The notes under the pieces were generated by a model. The model saw only the letters and a list, made by a program, of their open reading frames with translations. It did no database searches and was not told the DNA's origin. This document shows positions 1 through 7,388 of a stretch of DNA of 58,165 bases, one piece after another (the stretch's first letter is position 1; each line of letters begins with the position of its first letter). Origin of the DNA: Nitrososphaerota archaeon (GTDB lineage: Archaea > Thermoproteota > Nitrososphaeria > Nitrososphaerales > Nitrosopumilaceae); assembly GCA_016872015.1 (NCBI GenBank), contig VHBK01000003.1, positions 1 to 58,165 of the forward strand, given 5' to 3'. The position numbers were made by a program, and so were the translations under genes.

Positions 1-513
1 GCATGACGTGTACAATACCAAAAGGGGAATCCCATAGTTTCTAAAAGTCAAAATCACGGTTGCGTCTGTTCCTATAATAGAGCCTGCCAAAAACTTGGGC
101 ATGTCATTTTCATACATTAGTTTCTCAAATGATACGTCAGTTGCAAGGCCGTATGTTTTTGCGTCCTTGGAGTCGGTGCTTTGTGTGTCTACCCCGCTTG
201 GCACAATTACTTTGCCGATTTTATTTTTTTTGCAAAATTGGGCAACAGATGAGACAAACTCGACTGCTACTTCGGGAAAAATTGGAATGTCAGATATTAT
301 TGCGTAAATGTTGTCTTTGCGATAAATTCGAATTGGGCTGAGAATCTCGCCGTTTTCCACAAATAGTGTTGGCGGCAAGTCTGGGTGGCTGATATCGCCA
401 ACTAGCCTCATTTTTAGGTGTGATATCAGGTATGATATGGTAAATGTGCCTATTAGGCCGTTTCCTGGAAAGCCGAGAAGTAGGACTTTGTTTATAGGCC
501 TTTTTGCCGTCAT
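1..513 (-). CDS. PAC2 family protein (proteasome assembly chaperone-like), partial
   Basis: The 3' end lies outside the window, so 171 codons are visible. The N-terminus runs from KVLLLGFPGNGLIGT through strands and a central VIVPSGVD segment, which is the layout of the PAC2 (DUF75) family of archaeal proteasome-assembly chaperone homologues. The ATG at 513 overlaps the stop of the upstream CBS-protein gene (ATGA), so the two are very likely co-transcribed and translationally coupled. Family membership is from recognition of the fold pattern. A role in proteasome assembly is known for some members and is only inferred here. Confidence 0.75.
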   Translation of the reverse strand, partial: MTAKRPINKVLLLGFPGNGLIGTFTISYLISHLKMRLVGDISHPDLPPTLFVENGEILSPIRIYRKDNIYAIISDIPIFPEVAVEFVSSVAQFCKKNKIGKVIVPSGVDTQSTDSKDAKTYGLATDVSFEKLMYENDMPKFLAGSIIGTDATVILTFRNYGIPLLVLYTSC

Positions 514-1658
514 GGTGTTATTTTTCTGACGCTAAGCTTGTAGCGTTTTTTTGCCCTCTTTGAGAGCAAGCGCATCAGCCTGCCAGAGATTTCATCAAAG
601 ACTTTGCTCAGATCATATCCAGTCCTTGAAAACATGTACCTTTGATGTGGTGTTATGATTGTTGTAGAGACATCATAGTTGTATCTGCTTCCAGTGCCGT
701 GGTGCTTTTTTACATAAACTTTGGCCTCTTGCACATCTGGATAGACTCGCTGGAGTTTCTCCAGTGTCTTTGTGAATTTTTCCGCAATTATTCCAGAATT
801 GTCTTCCTTTGGCATTCCTACAATAAAGAGCGGAATTTTGCTTTTGACCCTTGTGCTAAGCAAGTTCAAAATGTCCCTATACGTTATGATTCCTTGAAGC
901 TGGTCCCACAATGACACAAGACAAAATGTCGTGTCTGCATGAAGCATTTCATCCAATATTTTGTTTAGGTCATCCATCGGTGCACAGCTTGCCATCTTGT
1001 TTGTGCCAAGATTGCCAACAGGAGATTCCAGTCTGTTTATTTTTTTAGATCCAATGTCTGCCTTTCCCACTCGTTCCGATGGAAGTATAGTATACAGCAT
1101 GTGATGCGATGTAAGAACTTGGGAAATCTTGTCCTTTTTTACCACTGGTAGGTGATCCAGTCTTTTGTTGCTCATCAACATTCTTGCCGTGCTCAATAAC
1201 GTGCTGTTTTCTATTACCAGAGGATTTGCTGTAAAAATCTGGTTTGCCTTTATCCACTTGTTGTCAAGGCCTGCCACTAGCTTGAGTATGTCTCTTGCAT
1301 ATACAACACCAATGAGCTCATCGTTTTCCACTACCGGCGCTGAGCGAATTCTGTTATGGGTCAGAATATTTACTGCCTTTTCTATGGTATCGCCCTTTTG
1401 CAGGCTCGAAATTGGATGCAGAAACGACCTTACCTTCATGTGTGCAATGTCTTTTCCCAGAAGCAAATCCCGCGTGTTTACGTTTAGCGTTACGTGTTTT
1501 TCCCTGCAAAACGCATCAAAGGAATTGTTGTGTATTATAGCATTGATTGCCTCAGAGACAGTCGAGTCCGGCTGTATTACTAGGGGTTTTTCAATTAAGG
1601 AATCAATCTTTTTTTGCATTATTTGCGAAAAGTGATCATGGATTACATCTAGGCTCAT
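510..1658 (-). CDS. Four-CBS protein with C-terminal ribosome-hibernation-factor-like domain
   Basis: This 382-residue protein has four CBS repeats at roughly residues 18-70, 74-128, 136-192 and 212-268. CBS pairs normally bind adenine nucleotides. Residues about 275-375 look different: a helix (EKFTKTLEKLQRVYPD), a strand (EAKVYVKKH), two more strands and a last helix (DEISGRLMRLLSKR), the order seen in HPF/S30AE ribosome-hibernation domains. I infer an energy-sensing factor that could act on ribosomes. The plain alternative is a CBS protein of unknown role. The ATG at 1658 has a regulon-type palindrome 43 bases upstream and faces another CBS gene. A PAC2 gene follows with a 4-base overlap. 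Confidence 0.75.
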   Translation of the reverse strand: MSLDVIHDHFSQIMQKKIDSLIEKPLVIQPDSTVSEAINAIIHNNSFDAFCREKHVTLNVNTRDLLLGKDIAHMKVRSFLHPISSLQKGDTIEKAVNILTHNRIRSAPVVENDELIGVVYARDILKLVAGLDNKWIKANQIFTANPLVIENSTLLSTARMLMSNKRLDHLPVVKKDKISQVLTSHHMLYTILPSERVGKADIGSKKINRLESPVGNLGTNKMASCAPMDDLNKILDEMLHADTTFCLVSLWDQLQGIITYRDILNLLSTRVKSKIPLFIVGMPKEDNSGIIAEKFTKTLEKLQRVYPDVQEAKVYVKKHHGTGSRYNYDVSTTIITPHQRYMFSRTGYDLSKVFDEISGRLMRLLSKRAKKRYKLSVRKITP

Positions 1659-1700
1659 GAAATTGCTCCCAGCAAATCACAAATTAAACAAATGATACAA

Positions 1701-1716
1701 TTTCCATCTCTGATAT
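1701..1716 (-). promoter_or_regulatory. Stress-regulon palindrome for the CBS-HPF-like gene
   Basis: The site TTTCCATCTCTGATAT matches TTWTCAGNNCTGAWAA at 11 of 14 defined positions. Its near edge is 43 bases from the ATG at 1658. It overlaps the next site by 3 bases, with an offset of 13 bases. Confidence 0.5.
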
Positions 1717-1729
1717 TCAGCGGTGAGAT
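1714..1729 (+). promoter_or_regulatory. Stress-regulon palindrome for the CBS gene at 1773
   Basis: The site TATTCAGCGGTGAGAT matches the consensus at 10 of 14 positions and ends 44 bases before the GTG at 1773. A TATA-like tatttaaaaa lies between the site and the start. Confidence 0.5.
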
Positions 1730-1772
1730 TCTTGTATCTATATTTAAAAAACTGTAAGACAACCAAATACCA

Positions 1773-2624
1773 GTGAAGCTGAAAAACCCAAGCATAACCC
1801 AAGTAATCAGAAATGCAGTAACTGTAACTGATGGTATGACCCTGCTTGAGGCGCGCGAAGTTTTGCTAAAGCACCGAGTTGGGCGGCTACCAGTTTTGGA
1901 TAAAAACAAAGAACCAGTTGGCATCATAACGGAAAAAGACTTTGTTAGGGCAATCTACAAGTTTAGTGGAAAGCAAGTAAGCAAAATTCTGGTTCGCGAC
2001 TTTATGTCAAAAGACTTGATCACAATAACAAAAAATAACACAATTATTGATTGCGCCAGACTGATGCAGTCACACAAGATAAGCTCTGTTTTGGTCCTAG
2101 AAAAAAACAGATTGGCCGGAATCATAACAAAGACAGACCTTGCGTCCGTGTTTTTGACCCAGTCAGCAGAACCACTACATGTCTCAGACATAATGACCAG
2201 TGACGTCATAACAGTAATGCCTGCCGACTCGTTATTACTGGTGGAAAGCCTCCTAGTAAAACACAAAATCTCTAGAATAGTCGTACAGCGCAACAAAAAG
2301 CCAGTTGGAATCATAACAAATCGCGACTTTATTCCAGCAAAGATGCCCAAGTGGATCAGGGACTTTGCAGACCCAAAGGAAGTGGAAAAATACCAGCTAA
2401 ACCCAAATCCAGACGAATTCAGGATGAATCAATTATCCTACATTTTGTCATTTAGGGCAGAAGATATCATGACCCCAAACCCAGTCACAATAAATTCCGA
2501 CGACCAAGTCTCCTCTGCAGTATTAATCATGATACGAAATGGAATCAGCGGCTTGCCAGTTCTCAAAAAGTCGCTTTTGTGCGGAATAATAACAAAATCA
2601 GATATTGTAAAGGCTGTTGCCTAG
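1773..2624 (+). CDS. Four-CBS-domain protein
   Basis: The 283-residue protein consists of four CBS repeats, each ending in a GIIT(E/K/N)xD-type strand-helix turn (for example VGIITEKDF near residue 50 and CGIITKSDI near 275). No catalytic domain is attached. Such proteins usually bind AMP, ATP or similar ligands and act as sensors, but the target is unknown. GTG at 1773 was chosen because a TATA box lies about 27 bases before it. The protein is clearly paralogous to the 288-residue CBS protein at 8922-9788, sharing the blocks RVGRLPV/RIGRLVV and LSYILSFRAEDIM/LNYTLTFRAEDIM. It converges on the cupredoxin gene with a 4-base overlap. Confidence 0.85.
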   Translation: MKLKNPSITQVIRNAVTVTDGMTLLEAREVLLKHRVGRLPVLDKNKEPVGIITEKDFVRAIYKFSGKQVSKILVRDFMSKDLITITKNNTIIDCARLMQSHKISSVLVLEKNRLAGIITKTDLASVFLTQSAEPLHVSDIMTSDVITVMPADSLLLVESLLVKHKISRIVVQRNKKPVGIITNRDFIPAKMPKWIRDFADPKEVEKYQLNPNPDEFRMNQLSYILSFRAEDIMTPNPVTINSDDQVSSAVLIMIRNGISGLPVLKKSLLCGIITKSDIVKAVA

Positions 2625-3127
2625 TATACAGTTACTAGTCCCACTCGCCACGGGTGTATTGTGCAGAAATAATGATACACACCAGACTCTGTAAACTTGT
2701 ACGCAAAGCGCTCACCAGTCTTTAGGGCCTTGCTGTTAAAGAGTGACACGACATTTCCCTTTTCGTCCTGGCTTTGGACGGTATGATGAATGTTGTCATC
2801 GTTTATCCACACCACTGTTGTTCCGCTTGTTACCTGCAAGTTCAATGGAATGTAAAATCCCGCATTGCCTACCTCTGCGTTGCCATTTGGAATCACTACA
2901 TTTGCAACACCAGATGCAGGTTTGGCTGCAGGCTTTGCTTCTACTTGAATTATGTTTTTCTCTATTAGGAATTTAATAGCATTGAGAAATTCCGTGTCAG
3001 TTATCTTGCCTTCTGTCCAGAATTTTGCAGTGTTTTTGACCCAGTCGGGCACAGATTCAGCATGTGCAAGATTTGCGGCAAACAAAAATACTACAAAGAT
3101 AGAAAAGAATGCAATTTTATTATTCAA
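2621..3127 (-). CDS. Secreted cupredoxin (plastocyanin-like)
   Basis: This is a 168-residue exported protein. A signal peptide (residues 1-23, ending AHA) is followed by a short helical segment common in thaumarchaeal secreted proteins (WVKNTAKFWTEGKI) and a type I copper domain. The ligands seen are His in DNIHHTV, Cys in YFCTIH and His in the same loop. The loop reads CTIHPWRVG, so Arg stands where the axial Met would be expected, which may change the redox potential or copper affinity. A TTG start at 3127 fits a TATA box (gttataatc) 27 bases upstream. Likely role: periplasmic electron transfer or copper handling. Confidence 0.85.
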   Translation of the reverse strand: MNNKIAFFSIFVVFLFAANLAHAESVPDWVKNTAKFWTEGKITDTEFLNAIKFLIEKNIIQVEAKPAAKPASGVANVVIPNGNAEVGNAGFYIPLNLQVTSGTTVVWINDDNIHHTVQSQDEKGNVVSLFNSKALKTGERFAYKFTESGVYHYFCTIHPWRVGLVTVY

Positions 3128-3169
3128 TAAATAAACATTGGAAAACTAGATTATAACATCAAAAGGTGA

Positions 3170-3185
3170 AGTTCAGCTTCGATAA
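3170..3185 (-). promoter_or_regulatory. Stress-regulon palindrome for the cupredoxin gene
   Basis: The site AGTTCAGCTTCGATAA matches the consensus at 10 of 14 positions. Its near edge is 43 bases from the TTG start at 3127, just upstream of the TATA box. Confidence 0.45.
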
Positions 3186-3188
3186 TTA

Positions 3189-3944
3189 CTATCCTTCAGA
3201 TGCAGATTTTCCGCCATCTATGTTCAGTATGGTTCCAGTAATCCACCTGGCATCATCTGACGCCAGAAATATTGCTGCCTTGGAGACATCTTCTGGATCA
3301 CCAATTTTGTTTAGTGGTTGGCGCTCTTCGAGTACTTTGCGTGCCTGTGGGTCTTCGAGGTACGGCTTGATCATGCCTGCATTTATGATTCCAAGATTTA
3401 GGCAATTGCATCGAATGTTTTTTCTTGCATATTCAACTGCAATGGATTTTGTAAACATGGAAACTGCCGCCTTGGTAGCTGAATATACCGCCAGATGAAC
3501 CCGTGGGATTGCACGCTCACTGGATATAGAGCCGATATTTATGATAGAGCCGCTCTTGTTGTCAAGCATTTTGGATATGGCTGCTTTAGTGATGTTCAGT
3601 GTTCCTAGGATGTTTGTGTTTATGAGATCGGAAATGTCCGAGTCCTTCATTTGATGAAAATGAATTGCGTCGTTTATTTTTGCGGCATTATTGACTAGGA
3701 TGTCGATTTTACCGTACTGGCCTACTACTTGGTCTATTGTGCTGAGAACCTGAGAATTGTTCATAATATCGCACGCCATCGATACGGCATTTCCATTAAT
3801 TGATGCGCGGGCCTTTTCCAGGGATTTTAGGTTGCGCCCAAGCATTACAACTGTAGCGCCTTCTTCTGCAAATCTTTTGGACATGTCTGCGCCAATGTCG
3901 CTTGATGCGCCCGTAATTATTGCGATTTTGTTTTTGAGTTTCAT
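3189..3944 (-). CDS. Short-chain dehydrogenase/reductase (SDR)
   Basis: A classical 251-residue SDR. The cofactor-binding TGASSDIG lies near the N-terminus, NNAA follows near residue 85, Ser is in the IGSISS strand, and YSATK supplies the catalytic Tyr and Lys near residue 155. The C-terminal ITGTILNIDGG is typical of FabG-like reductases. Substrate cannot be read from the sequence; 3-oxoacyl reduction or sugar/steroid-type alcohol oxidation are possible. It lies in the stress cluster between the cupredoxin and a universal stress protein, all on the minus strand. I see no convincing palindrome 43 bases before its start. Confidence 0.85.
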   Translation of the reverse strand: MKLKNKIAIITGASSDIGADMSKRFAEEGATVVMLGRNLKSLEKARASINGNAVSMACDIMNNSQVLSTIDQVVGQYGKIDILVNNAAKINDAIHFHQMKDSDISDLINTNILGTLNITKAAISKMLDNKSGSIINIGSISSERAIPRVHLAVYSATKAAVSMFTKSIAVEYARKNIRCNCLNLGIINAGMIKPYLEDPQARKVLEERQPLNKIGDPEDVSKAAIFLASDDARWITGTILNIDGGKSASEG

Positions 3945-3982
3945 GGTTTTATTTACACCAAATTATCTTAAATCAGTTGTGC

Positions 3983-4411
3983 TCACTTGACTAACAACAC
4001 TGGTACGGGGGATTTGTGCAAGACATAATTCGATACGCTTCCCAAAAAGACCTCCCTTACTGCGCTGCGTCCACGCGAGCCAATCACAATTAGATCAATT
4101 TTGTTGCTTTTGGCGTACTTTAGTATCATATAGCCAGGCGTGCCGTTTGCGATGATTTTGCTTGGATAAACATTGTTTTTTCTGCAGACTAGTTCTGCCT
4201 TTTTTAGCACGGATTCGGCAAATTTGCGCTCCTCGATTTGGCACTTGATAGGATCTATTGTCTGGACCTCTATGCTTGGAAAGACAGAAACCGAATACAT
4301 TATGGTAAGCTCGGCTCCAGACTTTTTTGCAAGAAATATTGCGGCATCTAGTGCCCTAAACGAGTTATCAGAGCCATCAAGCGGTACCAGGATTTTCTTT
4401 GGTGCAAACAA
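3983..4411 (-). CDS. Universal stress protein (UspA family)
   Basis: A single UspA domain of about 142 residues. It begins KKILVPLDGSDNS and ends with the ATP-binding signature GSRG-x9-GS followed by PVPVLLVK. Such proteins bind ATP and accumulate under stress or energy limitation. An ATG at 4420 is possible, but a TATA-like tttatgtaa centred at 4438 and a palindrome edge at 4454 give the same spacing as neighbouring genes if translation begins at TTG 4411. It is divergent from the phosphoribosyltransferase at 4526. Confidence 0.85.
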   Translation of the reverse strand: MFAPKKILVPLDGSDNSFRALDAAIFLAKKSGAELTIMYSVSVFPSIEVQTIDPIKCQIEERKFAESVLKKAELVCRKNNVYPSKIIANGTPGYMILKYAKSNKIDLIVIGSRGRSAVREVFLGSVSNYVLHKSPVPVLLVK

Positions 4412-4453
4412 CAATACCATTCACAATCAAAATTACATAAATCTCAAGCCAGA

Positions 4454-4469
4454 TTATCAGGCATGAGTT
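4454..4469 (-). promoter_or_regulatory. Stress-regulon palindrome for the USP gene
   Basis: The site TTATCAGGCATGAGTT has a perfect left half and matches 10 of 14 positions overall. Its near edge is 43 bases from TTG 4411 (34 from ATG 4420). It overlaps the next site by 3 bases. Confidence 0.5.
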
Positions 4470-4482
4470 TCAGTCCTGAGAA
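4467..4482 (+). promoter_or_regulatory. Stress-regulon palindrome for the PRTase gene
   Basis: The site GTTTCAGTCCTGAGAA matches the consensus at 12 of 14 positions and ends 44 bases before the TTG at 4526. It is offset 13 bases from the preceding site. Confidence 0.55.
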
Positions 4483-4525
4483 TTAACCGACAAGGTCATA
4501 ATCATATCATGCAAATTACATTTCA

Positions 4526-4936
4526 TTGGACAAAGTATACGACTACAAAAACTGGAGCGAGATAGAATCTGCAACTGCAAAGCTAGTATCAAAGCTACAA
4601 GAAAAAAAATTCAAGACAATCTCCACTATCAGTAGGGGAGGACTAGTTCCGGCAAGGCTGGTAGCAGACAGGCTAGGAATAAAACAAATTCTAGTCGATG
4701 GCGAGTCGATACCAGAAGACTCGCTTTTTGTAGATGACATCTATGATTCCGGTGAGACATTTAGAAAAATAATACAAAGGGCGGAAAACCCAGACGAGTT
4801 GGTCTTTGCTACAATATACGCAAGAAGAAAAGACTATCCAAAGCAGCTAGTCTATGCAGAGCTGACGCGAGACACAGAATACATTGTGTATCCATGGGAC
4901 AGATTTGAGCACGGAATGCCCTACGAGGCACACTAA
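4526..4936 (+). CDS. Phosphoribosyltransferase (xanthine/hypoxanthine-type)
   Basis: A compact 136-residue PRTase. The PRPP-binding loop reads LFVDDIYDSGETF near residues 70-82, and an earlier ISRGGLVPARLVADRLG block is typical of type I PRTases such as Gpt. It probably transfers ribose-5-phosphate from PRPP to a purine base for salvage, though the base is not certain. The TTG at 4526 is the only start giving this frame, with a TATA-like tcataatcatat about 27 bases before it. Its stop is directly adjacent to the stop of the convergent CBS gene. Confidence 0.8.
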   Translation: MDKVYDYKNWSEIESATAKLVSKLQEKKFKTISTISRGGLVPARLVADRLGIKQILVDGESIPEDSLFVDDIYDSGETFRKIIQRAENPDELVFATIYARRKDYPKQLVYAELTRDTEYIVYPWDRFEHGMPYEAH

Positions 4937-5371
4937 TTATTGCGGCTTCATTCGCAATAGTATTTGTTCAGTTATTCTTCGCATCTCCGAATCAGAGCCT
5001 GCGCTGCACAATCTAACAATGTCAGAGGTCGTGATCATTCCGACTAGAACATTGTTTTGAACAGCTGGCATTCGGTGAATCTTTCTTGTTTTCATAAGCT
5101 GTGCTGCGTCCCAGACAGAGTCGTCTGGATTTACTACAACCACCGGAGACGACATTACATCCTTGACGCTAGTTGTGTATGGTTTTCCCTTTGCAACTAC
5201 CCTCCTAGTCATGTCGCGCTCTGTTATTATTCCGGTGACAATTCCATTTTCCAGCACCACTATTGCGCCAATTGATGCGTCATCCATCATTTTTGCAGCA
5301 TCCTGAACAGTCATGGAAGAATCAATAGAGATGACGTTTTTTTTCATCACGTCTCGAACTAGTTCTGACAT
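4937..5371 (-). CDS. Two-CBS-domain protein
   Basis: A stand-alone CBS pair (Bateman module) of 144 residues. The first repeat opens VRDVMKKNVISIDSS and closes GIITERDMTRRV. The second opens VKDVMSSPVVVVNPD and closes VGMITTSDIVRLC. No effector domain is present, so it probably senses an adenylate ligand and binds a partner. The ATG at 5371 has a TATA-like cttttaag about 25 bases upstream and a strong palindrome 43 bases upstream. Confidence 0.88.
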   Translation of the reverse strand: MSELVRDVMKKNVISIDSSMTVQDAAKMMDDASIGAIVVLENGIVTGIITERDMTRRVVAKGKPYTTSVKDVMSSPVVVVNPDDSVWDAAQLMKTRKIHRMPAVQNNVLVGMITTSDIVRLCSAGSDSEMRRITEQILLRMKPQ

Positions 5372-5413
5372 GAGCAGAAATTCCAGTCTGCTACTTAAAA
5401 GATCAGAACATGA

Positions 5414-5429
5414 TTATCAGAACTGAATT
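5414..5429 (-). promoter_or_regulatory. Stress-regulon palindrome for the CBS gene at 5371
   Basis: The site TTATCAGAACTGAATT matches at 12 of 14 positions. Its near edge is 43 bases from the ATG at 5371. A much weaker match (8 of 14) lies 43 bases before the divergent gene at 5492. Confidence 0.55.
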
Positions 5430-5491
5430 AGCAAAATCAGGTTTGGTTTTTCTCTGATCTGTTAAATAGTAATGTTGCATAACCACTAAAG

Positions 5492-5863
5492 TTGGGAATA
5501 CTGGAAAATCTTTACGAGTTTGAGGCAAAAAAGGCAAAAGAATCCCTGAACATGCTCCTAATAGACAGGAGCAACGAATTCAAGGAGCTTGCAAAGGGGA
5601 TGGGAATTCCGACTACGTCACCAAGCTGGGAGCAGATAATTCTCAAGTTTTGTCTTGACTTTAATGAGTGCTTTCATTTTATAACAACGCCCGAAGGCCC
5701 AAACGATGCTGTTGAGGATGGCCACAACAAGATTCATCAATGCATGACATTGATTCGACAGATTGCTCGAGGAAAAACAAGCATGATAGAGATAACTCAT
5801 CTACAAAACGTGGCATACACTCTAGCAGAAGAATTCAAAACAATCTACAAAAGACTCAGCTAG
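5492..5863 (+). CDS. Conserved-looking helical protein of unknown function
   Basis: I do not recognise this 123-residue protein. It begins at a TTG (GILENLYEFEAKKAKESL) and looks entirely alpha-helical and soluble, with no signal peptide, membrane segment or metal motif. Two helices contain ECFHFI and DGHNKIHQCM, whose His and Cys could be coincidental. It is divergent from a CBS gene, and its stop overlaps that of the convergent zinc-finger gene by 3 bases. Confidence 0.6.
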   Translation: MGILENLYEFEAKKAKESLNMLLIDRSNEFKELAKGMGIPTTSPSWEQIILKFCLDFNECFHFITTPEGPNDAVEDGHNKIHQCMTLIRQIARGKTSMIEITHLQNVAYTLAEEFKTIYKRLS

Positions 5864-6138
5864 GGCAAAACAGAGATCTGGTTTTCAATTAGATTACGGT
5901 ATGTCCAGTCAAGCAGTTCCTTTTTTGTGTGTGACCACTTGAGGTGCCCTGCATATTCTGTCTTGTTCTTGATTAGCCTTGGATACGCACCAAGAGGACA
6001 TTTCTCAAAATTATCCACCACATATGCAATTATTTTCTCTCTGTGTCCTGCAAGATGGATTAGCCATTGCTTTTTGTCTGCGTAAATTGGTCTTGGATTG
6101 TCACAAAAAATGCAAGACGCCGTATGATGCATGCTCAT
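5860..6138 (-). CDS. Small zinc-finger protein
   Basis: A 92-residue protein with two potential zinc sites. CIFC is followed by a WLIHLAGHREK helix, which is C2H2-like (C-x2-C then H-x3-H). Later CPLG is followed by GHLKWSH. Such small fingers bind nucleic acid or protein, but the partner is unknown. It sits just downstream of the FMN split-barrel gene with a 9-base gap and may be co-transcribed with it. Confidence 0.6.
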   Translation of the reverse strand: MSMHHTASCIFCDNPRPIYADKKQWLIHLAGHREKIIAYVVDNFEKCPLGAYPRLIKNKTEYAGHLKWSHTKKELLDWTYRNLIENQISVLP

Positions 6139-6147
6139 TGTATCATA

Positions 6148-6627
6148 TTACCATTGCAAGTCAGCTGCCCTTAGCGATTCGTTGTTTGCGTCAACCATAA
6201 CTGGCGAGTCTGCAAGCTCGTTTGGGTTCAGAGAAAAAACAAGTTTTGCAGAAAACTTGACAATGTTTGGGCGTCGGTTTTTTGCCTGCCTTAGGATTCT
6301 TTGCCTGTGCAATCTAGTCAGTCTGTCGATTATGGTCATGGTCATTTGCGATTTTATTTTTCTGTCAGTGACAAGAGCTGCTTTGCCCTTTAGCTGATAG
6401 CCAATCAGTTTTTTCTTGTCAAATATCGCTATGCTGCACCAGGAATTTTTTGATACATTTCGAAATGTTTTGTGTTGAAATATTTCAAGCCAGTAAATTG
6501 CACCATTTTGGTCAACATGAAATGCAGTTCTCGGAGAAACATTTGCAATTCCTCGATGAGATGTACCAACGACGAGAATTTTTTCTTTTGCAATTAACTG
6601 CTTTACTTTGTCAGGAATTGACGACAC
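6148..6627 (-). CDS. Pyridoxamine 5'-phosphate oxidase-like FMN-binding protein
   Basis: A 159-residue split-barrel flavoprotein of the PNPOx-like family. Segments supporting this are ILVVGTSHRGIANVSPRT near residues 18-35, IYWLEIFQHKTFRNV and VSKNSWCSIAIFD. Members bind FMN, F420 or heme, and the cofactor cannot be assigned. The GTG start at 6627 fits a TATA-like ttttattaaa about 27 bases upstream and a palindrome 42 bases upstream. Confidence 0.7.
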   Translation of the reverse strand: MSSIPDKVKQLIAKEKILVVGTSHRGIANVSPRTAFHVDQNGAIYWLEIFQHKTFRNVSKNSWCSIAIFDKKKLIGYQLKGKAALVTDRKIKSQMTMTIIDRLTRLHRQRILRQAKNRRPNIVKFSAKLVFSLNPNELADSPVMVDANNESLRAADLQW

Positions 6628-6668
6628 GCTTGTGTTTGTGTAGTTTTTTTAATAAAATCAAGACTTGA

Positions 6669-6684
6669 TTATCAGACTTGATAC
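6669..6684 (-). promoter_or_regulatory. Stress-regulon palindrome for the split-barrel gene
   Basis: The site TTATCAGACTTGATAC matches at 12 of 14 positions. Its near edge is 42 bases from the GTG at 6627, and it abuts the stop codon of the upstream USP gene. Confidence 0.55.
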
Positions 6685-7143
6685 CTATTTTACAATCAAA
6701 ACCGAACACAGTGAGTGATTTGCAATTTTTGAAGAAATAGAACCCAAGAGGAACTTTACAACTGCACCTAGGCCTTTGCTGCCAATTACGATCAGGTCGG
6801 TCTTGGATTCCTTTGAATATTTGACAATTTCGCCTGCAACGTTTCCTTCCTTTGTCATTATTTTGGATTTGACTCCCTCCTGATCTGTTATTTTTTGCGC
6901 CCTTTCTATTACCTCCTTTGCATATTTGCGAAGAATCTCAGTATATTCAGAGCCTGCCAAAATATCGGATTTTCTGGTCTTGTCAATTACATGGATAAGG
7001 GTAAGCCCGGCGTCATACGACTTTGCCATGTCGCAGGCAGTTCGTATTGCCTTTTCAGAGTATTTTGAGCCGTCACAGCAAACAAGAATTTGTGAGAAAG
7101 GGCCTTTCATTTTTGCATCAACTAGTTCACACAAAAAATGCAT
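6685..7143 (-). CDS. Universal stress protein (UspA family)
   Basis: A single UspA domain, 152 residues from ATG 7143. The domain starts at QILVCCDGSKYS and ends with GSKG-x9-GS then CSVLIVK, the nucleotide-binding signature. The first 12-15 residues precede the domain, so a later start near MKGPFSQ (residue 12) is possible. It is one of five USP paralogues within 6.5 kb. No good palindrome was found 43 bases before this start. Confidence 0.85.
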   Translation of the reverse strand: MHFLCELVDAKMKGPFSQILVCCDGSKYSEKAIRTACDMAKSYDAGLTLIHVIDKTRKSDILAGSEYTEILRKYAKEVIERAQKITDQEGVKSKIMTKEGNVAGEIVKYSKESKTDLIVIGSKGLGAVVKFLLGSISSKIANHSLCSVLIVK

Positions 7144-7183
7144 TTAACAATTTAGCAGATTTTTAAAACTGAAAAAGACGAGA

Positions 7184-7351
7184 ATGCATACACGTCATAC
7201 CAAAGTATGTTCGTCTAGGTTATTACACCTTACATTCCCGTCCCGCGTGCAAGACGAATCTTGCACGATGTCAATACGTGAAAAAATAGTTAAACGGTCT
7301 GCACGATTACCAAGGCTGAAAATCGACCAGTTACTACCATTGATAATCTAA
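7184..7351 (+). CDS. Possible 55-residue reading frame
   Basis: An open frame from ATG 7184 to TAA 7349-7351 fills most of the gap between two USP genes. An internal ATG near 7268 gives MSIREKIVKRSARLPRLKID. It may be a remnant of a larger gene or chance. It contains a perfect hairpin, and its end overlaps the palindrome used by the gene at 7389. Confidence 0.2.
   Translation: MHTRHTKVCSSRLLHLTFPSRVQDESCTMSIREKIVKRSARLPRLKIDQLLPLII
7246..7267. repeat. Perfect 9-bp inverted repeat with CGAA loop
   Basis: CGTGCAAGA and TCTTGCACG are perfect complements separated by CGAA. There is no following T-run, so it does not look like a terminator. It could be an RNA hairpin or a protein-binding palindrome. 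Confidence 0.7.
7331..7346 (+). promoter_or_regulatory. Degenerate stress-regulon palindrome for the tandem USP genes
   Basis: The site TTACTACCATTGATAA has a good right half and a poor left half, matching 10 of 14 positions. It ends 43 bases before the ATG at 7389. Confidence 0.4.
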
Positions 7352-7388
7352 GCAAGATGTTTAAATTAAAATAGAAAAATCACTCTAC

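Noticed and set aside
7246-7267. Hairpin as a transcription terminator
   Set aside because: The stem is not followed by a T-run on either strand, and archaeal termination does not need such a hairpin.
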